Assembly: GCF_001570485.1 (NCBI RefSeq)
Contig: NZ_BCTA01000043.1
Coordinates: 1-50,063, forward strand
Length of the DNA: 50,063 bases
Reading direction: 5' to 3'
Source: Mycolicibacterium novocastrense
GTDB taxonomy: Bacteria > Actinomycetota > Actinomycetes > Mycobacteriales > Mycobacteriaceae
How positions within the stretch are numbered: the stretch's first letter is position 1; every line of letters starts with the position of its first letter. The position numbers and the translations under genes were made by a program. The notes under the pieces were generated by a model. The model searched no databases. It was not told the DNA's origin and was given only the letters and a program-made list of their open reading frames with translations. Shown here one piece after another: positions 7,912 through 15,183 of the stretch.

Positions 7912-9122
7912 TTCTGGAACCGGGCCGCCAGCGCGCGCCGGTCGATCTTGCCGATGCCGCGCCGCGGCAATTCGTCGACGACGTGGAACTCGCGCGGTGC
8001 CGCGGTGGCATCCAGGGTCGCGGCGACGTGCTCGCGTAGTTCGGCGGGCGAGGGGGAGGCACGGTCGGGCGCGAGTACGACGGCCGCCGCGACCCGCTGG
8101 CCCAGCCGCTCATCGGGCACCCCGAACACCGCGCATTCGGCCACCGCATCGTGGGTCGCCAGGACGGCCTCCACGATCTGCGGCATGATGGTCAACCCGC
8201 CGCTGCCGATCGCGTCGTCGACCCGGCCGAGAACCGTCAACCGGCCCTCGGCGTCGACGACTCCCATGTCATCAGTGCGGAACCAGCCCGCATCGGCGAA
8301 GGGATCGGGGTCCACCGTGTTGCGGTAGCCCTTCGCAAGTGTCCGGCCGCCCAACACAATCCGGCCCCCGTTTGATGTCGCCGGCTGCCCGGCTCCGCCG
8401 CTTGATGTCGCCGGCTGCCCGGCTCCGCCGCTTGATGTCGCCGGCTGCCCGGCTCCGCCGCCTGATGTCGCCGGCTCCGCGCCGTCGAGGATCCGGACAC
8501 GCACACCATCCAACGGCACACCGTCGTACACGCACCCGCCCGCGGTCTCGCTCATTCCGTAGGTACGCACGACCGAAATCCCCGCGGCGGCAGCACGTTC
8601 GGCCAGACCCACCGGCATCGGGCCGCCGCCGATCAGGACGGCGTCCAGCGCGGCCAACGCGTCGGCCGCCCGCTCGTCGCGCAGCGCTTTGTCGAGTTGT
8701 ATGGCCACCAGCGAGGCGTACCGACGTCCGGAGCCCAAAGCGTTGATGGCAGAGGGTAATTCGGAGGGGTCGAAGGATGGCGCCAAGGCCACCGGTGTGG
8801 TGCCCGCGACGACGCTGCGGATCAGCACCTGAAGTCCCGCGATGTGATGCGCCGCCAATGCCAGCAGCCAGCGTCCCGGTCCGCCGAGCCGGTGGTGTGT
8901 CGCCTCGGCGCTGGCGGTCAAGGCGGCGGGGGTCAGCATCGCGCCCTTGGGGGTTCCGGTGGTGCCCGATGTCGGCACCACCACCGCCACGTCGTCGTCG
9001 ATCTCCGCCCCGCATCGCAAAGCCGTTGTTAAAAACGACGATTCGCGATCATCCTCGGCAGGGATCGGCAGCACGGTGGCGCGGCCGGCCAGCATGTCGT
9101 GCACGACGGGCAACAATGACAA
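7908..9122 (-). CDS. menE: o-Succinylbenzoate-CoA ligase MenE
   Basis: Activates o-succinylbenzoate to its CoA thioester in menaquinone synthesis. The adenylate-forming motif TSGTTGTPKG (51-60), VRTYGMSETAGG (185-196), the GWFRTDDMG hinge region and the C-terminal lysine motif RRGIGKIDRRAL are intact. Residues 217-253 are an unusual insert made of a 10-residue PATS(S/G)GGAGQ repeat, encoded by a 30-bp tandem repeat, between RVRILDGAE and GRIVLGG. The start is uncertain. The frame stays open back to about 9170 with plausible sequence (AVLRPVAVGSG) but without ATG or GTG; TTG at 9122 is the first usual start codon. It follows a DUF3349 gene in the same direction. Confidence 0.9.
   Translation of the reverse strand: MSLLPVVHDMLAGRATVLPIPAEDDRESSFLTTALRCGAEIDDDVAVVVPTSGTTGTPKGAMLTPAALTASAEATHHRLGGPGRWLLALAAHHIAGLQVLIRSVVAGTTPVALAPSFDPSELPSAINALGSGRRYASLVAIQLDKALRDERAADALAALDAVLIGGGPMPVGLAERAAAAGISVVRTYGMSETAGGCVYDGVPLDGVRVRILDGAEPATSGGGAGQPATSSGGAGQPATSSGGAGQPATSNGGRIVLGGRTLAKGYRNTVDPDPFADAGWFRTDDMGVVDAEGRLTVLGRVDDAIGSGGLTIMPQIVEAVLATHDAVAECAVFGVPDERLGQRVAAAVVLAPDRASPSPAELREHVAATLDATAAPREFHVVDELPRRGIGKIDRRALAARFQN
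8371..8477 (-). repeat. 30-bp tandem repeat inside menE (3 full units plus a partial one)
   Basis: Units at 8371-8400, 8401-8430 and 8431-8460 differ only at the edges, and a truncated fourth unit follows to about 8477. The unit length is a multiple of three, so copy number can change without a frameshift. In protein terms it adds a flexible Pro-Ala-Thr-Ser-Gly segment at a surface turn of the ligase. Confidence 0.95.
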
Positions 9123-9163
9123 CGCCGCGGCACCTGATCCGACCGCGACCGGGCGCAGGACGG

Positions 9164-9466
9164 CTATGAGTCACCCTCCCCGTCGCGGGGGTCATCGAGG
9201 GGCCAGCCGCGGACCGCCAACCGTTGGCGAACCCGCTCCACATCCTCGGACGTGGGCAACGCATCGGTGATCTGGGTGATGAGGACCCCGATATCGGCAT
9301 CGTCGAAATCGCCGTTTCGCTTGAGCTCCATGGCGACGGTTCGCACCTCGTCCTCGGTGAGGCGCCGCCGCAGGAGCGAGAACAGCGGCACCCGGTCCGG
9401 CCCGGGCACCCCCTCGGGGTAACCCGCCGTGATCCACGCGACAATTTTGGCCAGAAACTTCGTCAC
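9164..9466 (-). CDS. DUF3349 family protein (Rv0543c-like)
   Basis: 100 residues, GTG start at 9466 behind GGGAGGG. It has the family pattern WITAGYPEGVPGPDRVPLFSLL, an acidic middle and RLAVRGWPL near the end; mostly helical, soluble, function unknown. Its stop lies at the very start of the menE reading frame, so the two are probably one operon. A second, diverged copy in inverted orientation is at 11264-11566. The spacing and orientation of the two copies around pitA suggest an old inversion. Confidence 0.82.
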   Translation of the reverse strand: MTKFLAKIVAWITAGYPEGVPGPDRVPLFSLLRRRLTEDEVRTVAMELKRNGDFDDADIGVLITQITDALPTSEDVERVRQRLAVRGWPLDDPRDGEGDS

Positions 9467-9577
9467 TGTGCCCTCCCGCGTGTCGCATCGGGTCTACCCA
9501 CTCTCGATTGGATGATGCTAGTGCGCGACGGAACAAAGAGGAGTTTGGCGCCGGTGGCAAACACTCGACCGCCGGCG

Positions 9578-9595
9578 GGTGAACAATGGGTGAAC
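9578..9595. promoter_or_regulatory. PHO-box-like direct repeat upstream of pitA
   Basis: GGTGAAC occurs at 9578-9584 and again at 9589-9595, exactly 11 nt apart; read on the other strand this is GTTCACC repeated with 11-nt phase. Actinobacterial PhoP sites (Streptomyces PHO box) have this repeat and spacing, and mycobacterial RegX3 sites are reported to be similar. A weaker GGTGAAAC lies at 9655-9662. The site is about 95 bp before the start of the phosphate transporter gene and would also face the DUF3349-menE operon. Confidence 0.6.
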
Positions 9596-9689
9596 ACATT
9601 GCCCGAGAAGGCGAAATGCCAGATGACACGCCGGTCGAAGAGCGTTGAAGATTAGGTGAAACGAACTCCATGGCCGCAGAATTAACGCC

Positions 9690-10952
9690 GTGAGCGCTGA
9701 GTTGATCGTCCTCGTGCTGTTGATCACAACCGCACTGGCCTTCGACTTCACCAACGGCTTCCACGACACCGGCAATGCGATGGCCACGTCGATCGCCACC
9801 GGCGCACTCAAGCCCAAGACCGCGGTCCTGCTGGCGGGCATTCTGAACCTGGTCGGCGCATTCCTGTCGGTCGAGGTCGCAGTCACGGTGACCACCTCGG
9901 TGCTCAACGTGCAGGACGGCCAGACCGGCGCCCTGCTGCCGTCGATCGACGCGTCGACCGGCCTGACAATCATCTTCGCCGGGCTGATCGGCGGCATCCT
10001 GTGGAACCTGCTGACGTGGTTGTTCGGCATCCCGTCGAGTTCCTCGCACGCACTGTTCGGCGGGCTGATCGGCGCCGGCCTGGCCGCGATGGGCACCGCC
10101 GGGGTCAACTGGAGCGGCATCAGCCAGAAGGTGCTCATTCCGGCGATCGCCGCGCCGGTCATCGCGTGCCTGGTGGCCGCCTGCGGCACCTGGCTGGTGT
10201 ACCGGATCACCCGCAAGGTGGCCGAGCGTCGCCGCCGGGAGGGCTTCCGCTGGGGCCAGGTCGCGACCGCCTCGCTGGTCGCGCTGTCGCACGGCACCAA
10301 CGACGCACAGAAGACGATGGGCGTCATCGCGCTCGCGCTCATCACCACCGGGCACCTGAGCGGCGACGTCAAGGAGAACGGCCTGCCGTTCTGGGTCATC
10401 TTCAGCTGTGCCGTCGCGATCGGCCTCGGCACGTACCTGGGCGGCTGGCGCGTCATCCGCACCCTGGGCAAAGGTCTGGTCGAGATTCAGTCACCGCAGG
10501 GCTTCGCCGCCGAAGCATCCTCGGCCGCAATCATTCTCAGCTCGAGCGCCGCGGGCATGGCGTTGTCCACCACCCACGTCGCCACCGGTTCGATCCTGGG
10601 CAGCGGCGTCGGCAAGCCGGCCGCCGAAGTGCGCTGGGCGGTGGCGGGCCGGATGGCCGTCGCCTGGTTGATCACCCTGCCGGCCGCGGGACTCGTTGGC
10701 GCACTGTCGTTCTGGCTGGCGCATGGCGTCGAGACACTCACCGGATCGGGCCTGGCCGGTGACGGGTTCATCTTCCTGGTATTGGTCGGCCTGTCGTTCT
10801 ACATGTGGTGGCGCGCCCAGCAGCAGAAGGTCGACCACACCAACGTCAACGCCGAGTGGGACGACGCCACCAACTCCGTGGTCCCGGCCGAACTGCGGGC
10901 CGCGATCGAGGAGGCCATGCCCGAACCCGCCAAGCCGGCCGCGACGGTGTAG
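9690..10952 (+). CDS. pitA: Low-affinity inorganic phosphate transporter PitA
   Basis: 420 residues, PHO4 family. Both signature halves are visible: DFTNGFHDTGNAMAT (19-33) and LSHGTNDAQKTMG (199-211), which bind phosphate with its proton or metal partner, plus GIPSSSSHAL (113-122) and the matching LSTTHVATGSILG in the second half. About ten membrane segments are interrupted by a charged cytoplasmic stretch around 172-190. The start is a GTG at 9690. It forms an operon with the small membrane protein 13 nt downstream. The PHO-box-like repeat upstream suggests control by phosphate supply. Confidence 0.93.
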   Translation: MSAELIVLVLLITTALAFDFTNGFHDTGNAMATSIATGALKPKTAVLLAGILNLVGAFLSVEVAVTVTTSVLNVQDGQTGALLPSIDASTGLTIIFAGLIGGILWNLLTWLFGIPSSSSHALFGGLIGAGLAAMGTAGVNWSGISQKVLIPAIAAPVIACLVAACGTWLVYRITRKVAERRRREGFRWGQVATASLVALSHGTNDAQKTMGVIALALITTGHLSGDVKENGLPFWVIFSCAVAIGLGTYLGGWRVIRTLGKGLVEIQSPQGFAAEASSAAIILSSSAAGMALSTTHVATGSILGSGVGKPAAEVRWAVAGRMAVAWLITLPAAGLVGALSFWLAHGVETLTGSGLAGDGFIFLVLVGLSFYMWWRAQQQKVDHTNVNAEWDDATNSVVPAELRAAIEEAMPEPAKPAATV

Positions 10953-10965
10953 CAGAGGAACGTCG

Positions 10966-11250
10966 ATGACCTATCTCGAGAGCATTCTGAAGGTATTGGT
11001 GGTCGGGCTGGTCCTGGGCGCGGGACTGCCCGCGTTGTTTGCCACCGGATTGATGGCCTTCTCCAGCGGCGTGGGTGACGAGTCCGCCGACGGCACCGTG
11101 ACCGCGCCCAACCCGGCCCGCAAATACCTCGGCATCGGTTTGTTCGTCTTCGTCGCATGGGTGATCGTCACCGCGGTGCTGTGGATCACCCGGGCCACGA
11201 TCATCCACCACACGGGAATCGACCTGTTCCCCTTCATGCCGCAGAAATGA
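10966..11250 (+). CDS. Small membrane protein of the pitA operon (Rv0544c-like)
   Basis: 94 residues. The ATG at 10966 follows AGAGGA with a good spacing. There are two hydrophobic segments (about residues 8-32 and 55-76) with a short polar loop (VGDESADGTVTAPNPARKYL) between them. It directly follows pitA, as I recall for Rv0544c, and may assist or regulate the transporter. Family function is unknown. Confidence 0.78.
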   Translation: MTYLESILKVLVVGLVLGAGLPALFATGLMAFSSGVGDESADGTVTAPNPARKYLGIGLFVFVAWVIVTAVLWITRATIIHHTGIDLFPFMPQK

Positions 11251-11263
11251 GATGTGCCGCACC

Positions 11264-11566
11264 ATGACCGAGAACCGCACCGTGCTGGACAGCGTGCTCA
11301 ACTGGCTGCGCCGCGGGTATCCGGAAGGCGTGCCGCCCACCGATTACTTCCCGCTGCTCGCGTTGCTGAAGCGCTCGCTCGCCGAGGACGAAGTGGTCAG
11401 CGCCGCGCAGGCGGTCCTCAAGGGCGCCAACTCGGACATCGTCACCGAAGACGACATCCGCGCGGCGATCCACCGGGTCACCGCGCAGGAGCCGAATCCC
11501 GAAGAGATGCACCAGGTCGCGTCGCGGCTGGCCTCCGTCGGCTGGCCGCTGGCGCCGGCCCGCTGA
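11264..11566 (+). CDS. Second DUF3349 family protein
   Basis: 100 residues from the ATG at 11264 (MTENRTVLDSVLNWLRRGYPEGVPP); another ATG at 11252 is possible. It aligns along its whole length with the 9164-9466 protein (shared GYPEGVP, LAEDEV/LTEDEV, GWPL) but is clearly diverged. It is the last gene of the pitA operon and converges on the VOC gene with only 10 nt between stops. Confidence 0.8.
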   Translation: MTENRTVLDSVLNWLRRGYPEGVPPTDYFPLLALLKRSLAEDEVVSAAQAVLKGANSDIVTEDDIRAAIHRVTAQEPNPEEMHQVASRLASVGWPLAPAR

Positions 11567-11576
11567 GTTCAGGGCA

Positions 11577-11948
11577 TCACCGCCGGGTGTCGCGGCGCAG
11601 CGGGTGGGTCTCGGGCACCTGGACGAAGATCAGCAGGACTCCGTCGGGGTCGTTGACATGCATCTCGTGCAGACCCCACGGTTCCTCGCGGGCCTCCCGC
11701 GCGATCGGCACACCCCGACCCGACAACTCCTTCTCGGTGTCGTACACGTCGCGCACCTGAAGCCACATCGTGCCGCCCGCACGCGGGCCACCGTGACCGG
11801 CGAGTTCGATCAACGACTGGCCGGCGTAGAAAACTGTGCCCGCACCGTAGTCGCGGGCGATCGCCAGCCCCAGCTCGTCGCGATAGAACGTCAGCGAACG
11901 CTGGTAGTCCGCCGGCCGAATGAGCATCCGACTGGCCAGAATCTCCAT
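11577..11948 (-). CDS. Glyoxalase/VOC-superfamily protein (Rv0546c-like)
   Basis: 123 residues from the ATG at 11948. A single vicinal-oxygen-chelate domain made of two beta-alpha-beta-beta-beta modules: RMLIRPADYQRSLTFYRDELGL opens the first, MWLQVRDVYDTEKELSGRGV the second, and HEMHVNDPDGVLLIFVQ supplies the usual C-terminal metal-ligand strand. The substrate is unknown; the fold serves lyases, dioxygenases and binding proteins alike. It lies downstream of an acyl-CoA synthetase gene in the same direction. Confidence 0.8.
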   Translation of the reverse strand: MEILASRMLIRPADYQRSLTFYRDELGLAIARDYGAGTVFYAGQSLIELAGHGGPRAGGTMWLQVRDVYDTEKELSGRGVPIAREAREEPWGLHEMHVNDPDGVLLIFVQVPETHPLRRDTRR

Positions 11949-11967
11949 GACATCGTGTCTATCACGC

Positions 11968-13509
11968 TCAGCCGATCCGCCGCCCGACACCGTCCCAGTA
12001 GGGTTCTCGCAGCGCACGCTTGAGGATCTTGCCGCTCGGAGTGCGGGGCAGGTCCTCGGCGAACGACACCGACTTGGGCAACTTGAAGCCCGCCAGCCGC
12101 TCGCGTGCGTACGCGATCAACCGCACCTCGCTGGGGGAGCAGCCCGGGGCGGGGACCACGACAGCCTTCACCGCCTCACCCCACGTCGGGTCCGGTACGC
12201 CGATCACCGCCACGTCAGCGACCTCCGGATGCGTCATCAGAACGTTCTCGACCTCGGTCGGATACACGTTCTCGCCGCCGGAGACGATCATGTCCTTGAC
12301 CCGGTCGTGTAGGTACACATAACCCTCGGCGTCGACGTAACCGGCGTCGCCGGTCTTCAGCCAACCGTCAGGGGTGACGGTCGCCGCCGTCGCCGCGGGG
12401 TTGTTCCAGTAGCCGCGCATGTTCTGGCGCGAGCGCGTCCACACCTCGCCGACCGCCCCGGTGGGGACGTCGCGGCCCGCGTCGTCGACGATGCGCACCT
12501 CGACCCAATCGAACGGCTTACCGCAGGATCGCAGCAGTTCGGGGTCGTGACGGTCCAGTTGGGTGATGGATCCGGTGGTTTCGGTCTGCCCGTACACCTG
12601 CAGCAGATCGCAGTTGAACCGTTCGAGCGCCCGGACCAGGACGTCGTCGGTGATCGGCGATGCGCCGTAGACGATGGCGCGCAGGGCCGAGAAGTCGGTC
12701 GTCGCGACCCCCGGGGTCTCCAGCAGGCGCTGAATCACCACCGGAACCAGCAGCATGTTCGTAATGCCGTGCCGCGCAACGGCATCGAGGATGGCCGACG
12801 GGTCGACGTCGCGAAGCACAACCGTGCGCGCACCCTCACACAACCCGACCAGTGCCCAACCCGAGCCCGCCATGTGGAACATCGGCATCACGGCCAGGCT
12901 CACGCTGTCGGCATCGAAGCGCCACTTGTCGGCGATCCCGGTGGCCTTGCAGAAGTAGTTGTCGTTGGTCAGCATCACGCCCTTGGGCGAGCCGGTGGTG
13001 CCGGAGGTGTACATCAAGAACGCGATATCGTCGGGTTGCGTTGTGACCCAGGGGTCCTCGGCGGGATAGGTGCTGATCCAGCGATCGAAGTCCGGCCAAC
13101 GGGGATGCTCACCGACGGCGACGACGAGAGCATCCAATCGGTCCTCGATCGCCTCCATGTGACTGAAGAATTCGCCGCCGACGATCACCACCTTCGCGCC
13201 GGCGTCGTCGATGATGTGCAACATCTCCGGTGGCGCCAGCCGCCAGTTGACCGGGACCACGACCGCACCGAGTTTGGAGAGCGCACAAGCGACTTCGAAG
13301 AACTCGATGCCGTTCTTCTCGACGAACGCGACCCGGTCACCGAATCCGACACCGGCGGCGCGCAGCGCCTGGGCCACCCGGTTCGAGCGCGTGTCGAGGT
13401 CGCCGAACGTCGCGGTGCGCTCGCCGGATATCAACGCGACGGCGTCGCGACGTTCGGCGCCGAAGACGCGTGCGATGTCGGCGACGGTCGCGATGTCAGG
13501 GTGCGGCAT
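11968..13509 (-). CDS. Fatty-acyl-CoA synthetase (FadD family)
   Basis: 513 residues of an adenylate-forming enzyme that activates a carboxylic acid with ATP and CoA. P-loop YTSGTTGSPKG (167-177), QVYGQTETTG, the hinge DRVKDMIVSGGENVYP and the catalytic C-terminal lysine in PRTPSGKILKRAL are present. Its ATG at 13509 directly follows the TAG of the SDR gene (TAGATG), so translation is coupled. With SDR and TetR upstream it looks like a small lipid or aromatic-acid catabolic operon. Chain-length preference cannot be predicted. Confidence 0.9.
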   Translation of the reverse strand: MPHPDIATVADIARVFGAERRDAVALISGERTATFGDLDTRSNRVAQALRAAGVGFGDRVAFVEKNGIEFFEVACALSKLGAVVVPVNWRLAPPEMLHIIDDAGAKVVIVGGEFFSHMEAIEDRLDALVVAVGEHPRWPDFDRWISTYPAEDPWVTTQPDDIAFLMYTSGTTGSPKGVMLTNDNYFCKATGIADKWRFDADSVSLAVMPMFHMAGSGWALVGLCEGARTVVLRDVDPSAILDAVARHGITNMLLVPVVIQRLLETPGVATTDFSALRAIVYGASPITDDVLVRALERFNCDLLQVYGQTETTGSITQLDRHDPELLRSCGKPFDWVEVRIVDDAGRDVPTGAVGEVWTRSRQNMRGYWNNPAATAATVTPDGWLKTGDAGYVDAEGYVYLHDRVKDMIVSGGENVYPTEVENVLMTHPEVADVAVIGVPDPTWGEAVKAVVVPAPGCSPSEVRLIAYARERLAGFKLPKSVSFAEDLPRTPSGKILKRALREPYWDGVGRRIG

Positions 13510-14394
13510 CTACTTGTTCGGTTGTACGCGTTGCCGTTTCATCACGGCATCGACGACCGCGGGCGCGAAGCTGTTGAGCACCTGGGCGCTGACGGCCATC
13601 CGCGGCGCGATCCGCACGGGCCGGGTTCTGGCGGCCGTGATCATCCAGTCGGCGGCCTCGTCGGAGGTCAGCCCGGGCAGGCCGTCGTAGGCGCGGGTGG
13701 GGGCGATCATCGGTGTGCGCACCAGCGGATAGAACAGCGTGGTGGAGTGCACTCCGTCGGCGCTCCATTCGGTTTCGATGACGCGGCTCACCGCGGTCAG
13801 CGCCGCCTTCGAGGCGTTGTACACCGAGAACAACGGCGACGACTCGCTGAGCACACCCCAGGTGGACACGTTGATGATGTGGCCGTCGCGCCGCTCGCGC
13901 ATGCCCGGCGCCAGGCCGCGGATCAGTCGCAGCGGTCCGTAGTAGTTGAGCGCCATGGTGCGTTCGACGTCGTGCCAGCGTTCCAGCGACTCGGCCAGCG
14001 GCCTGCGGATCGACCGGCCGGCGTTGTTGATCAGGATGTCGACGCCCCCGAGCTCCGTGGTGACCCGCTCGACCAGGCCGTCGACCGCGTCGAGGTCCGA
14101 CAGGTCACATGCGTGCGCCCAGGCGTCCCCGCCCTGATCGACGATCCGCTCGACCAGCGCCCCCAGCAGCTCCTGGCGGCGTGCGGCCACCACGACGGTG
14201 GCTCCGCGGCGGGCGAACTTCTCCGCGGCCGCCTCGCCGATGCCCGATGACGCGCCCGTGAGCAGGATGCGCTTACCGCGCAGGTCAACGATGTCGCGGC
14301 CGGGCTGATACTGCAGCAACTCGGGGACCACCGGCGGGCGCATGGTGGTCAGGACGAGTTGATCGGCGAACCGCCGCAACGGGCTCTTGCTCAC
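13510..14394 (-). CDS. Short-chain dehydrogenase (Rv0547c-like)
   Basis: 294 residues from the GTG at 14394 (VSKSPLRRFADQLV); a GTG at 14442 would add 16 residues running into the palindrome, which is less likely. TGASSGIG (46-53), ARRQ after strand 2, NNAG (123-126), Ser177 in INVST, Tyr192 and Lys196 in YNASK show a complete classical SDR. The extra N-terminal 38 residues and basic C terminus (KRQRVQPNK) suggest membrane association, as in other mycobacterial lipid SDRs. A 39-bp nested palindrome lies 27-65 bp upstream. It is coupled to the FadD gene downstream. Confidence 0.87.
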   Translation of the reverse strand: MSKSPLRRFADQLVLTTMRPPVVPELLQYQPGRDIVDLRGKRILLTGASSGIGEAAAEKFARRGATVVVAARRQELLGALVERIVDQGGDAWAHACDLSDLDAVDGLVERVTTELGGVDILINNAGRSIRRPLAESLERWHDVERTMALNYYGPLRLIRGLAPGMRERRDGHIINVSTWGVLSESSPLFSVYNASKAALTAVSRVIETEWSADGVHSTTLFYPLVRTPMIAPTRAYDGLPGLTSDEAADWMITAARTRPVRIAPRMAVSAQVLNSFAPAVVDAVMKRQRVQPNK

Positions 14395-14420
14395 GAGCGG
14401 TGAGTCTAGGTGAGGCGTTT

Positions 14421-14459
14421 GTGAGTGAAAACGTTCGATCACTGATCGAATTCACTCAC
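14421..14459. promoter_or_regulatory. Nested palindrome, probable TetR operator
   Basis: An inner perfect 17-bp palindrome, TTCGATCA-C-TGATCGAA (14434-14450), is enclosed by perfect 9-bp arms GTGAGTGAA (14421-14429) and TTCACTCAC (14451-14459). It overlaps the stop codon of the TetR gene and sits in the promoter region of the SDR-FadD operon. Two nested dyads could bind two TetR dimers. A terminator role for the TetR gene is an alternative. Confidence 0.65.
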
Positions 14460-15100
14460 GAATCGCGCGTGCGGCCGGGGCCGCCGGCCAGCAGGCCCGA
14501 CGATGCGAACTTCAGCCCGGCACGGAGTTCTTCCAAGTGGATCGGGTCTTCGGACTCGATGTAACGCAGCGTCGTCGCCACCGTCATGTTGAAGAACAAC
14601 CACGCCAACGCCTTTGGGCTGAGCTCGTTTCGGTACTGGTCGTGGTAGTGGTTCATGTGCAACGTCGACATCGCCACGAGCGTGGCGTTCAGGCCCGAGA
14701 TGCTCTCGAATGCGCGCACATGGTCGGGTCGTTCGGCGAGGTACCGAAGCAGGCCGCGGTTGGCGATCGTCACGTCGATGAGGAAGTCGATGGAGGCGGC
14801 CATCGCCTCGGCGGGCTGGGCGAGCGTCACGTCCCGCAGGCGTTCCTCGATGACCGGTGCCTGCGAGCGGGCGAGGTGTTCGATGGCGGCCTCGAGGATC
14901 TCGTCCTTGTCGGCGAAGTACTGGTAGATCGATCCCTTACTGACCCCCGCCCGGTCGGCGATCAGGTTCGTCGTCACCTGTGCCGGATCGTTGGTGAGGA
15001 GCAGACCGGCCGTCGTCTCGACGATTTTCGCGACCATCTCACGAGAGCGCTGCTGCTTCGGCGTCTTACGGCGTGCTGACCTGCGTTTATCGCTGCTCAC
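14456..15100 (-). CDS. TetR-family transcriptional regulator
   Basis: 214 residues from the GTG at 15100 behind AAGGGG. A basic N-terminal arm (MSSDKRRSARRKTPKQQRS) precedes the helix-turn-helix with TNLIADRAGVSKGSIYQYFADKDE. The ligand domain carries no motif tying it to a named regulator. The gene lies between the divergent DUF2236 oxygenase gene and the SDR-FadD operon, whose promoter carries the large palindrome, so it probably controls one or both of them. Confidence 0.88.
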   Translation of the reverse strand: MSSDKRRSARRKTPKQQRSREMVAKIVETTAGLLLTNDPAQVTTNLIADRAGVSKGSIYQYFADKDEILEAAIEHLARSQAPVIEERLRDVTLAQPAEAMAASIDFLIDVTIANRGLLRYLAERPDHVRAFESISGLNATLVAMSTLHMNHYHDQYRNELSPKALAWLFFNMTVATTLRYIESEDPIHLEELRAGLKFASSGLLAGGPGRTRDS

Positions 15101-15183
15101 GAGCGCCCCTTACGCGACTTGAATGCGACCTGGCGGTCATATTAACCTCGCCTGACTACCTGAATTGGAGGTGGCCACCGCCC

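Noticed and set aside
8371..8477. Direct repeats that might be a CRISPR array
   Set aside because: The units are contiguous without spacers, in frame inside menE, and no cas gene is present.
12547..14250. Long plus-strand open frame (567 codons) opposite FadD and SDR
   Set aside because: It is antisense to two complete enzymes with intact motifs and has low-complexity Gly/Arg/Asp/His composition, typical of a high-GC shadow frame.
15166..15178. GGTGGCCACC palindrome at the DUF2236 start as an operator
   Set aside because: It overlaps the ribosome binding site region, is short and GC-only, and is expected by chance at this base composition.
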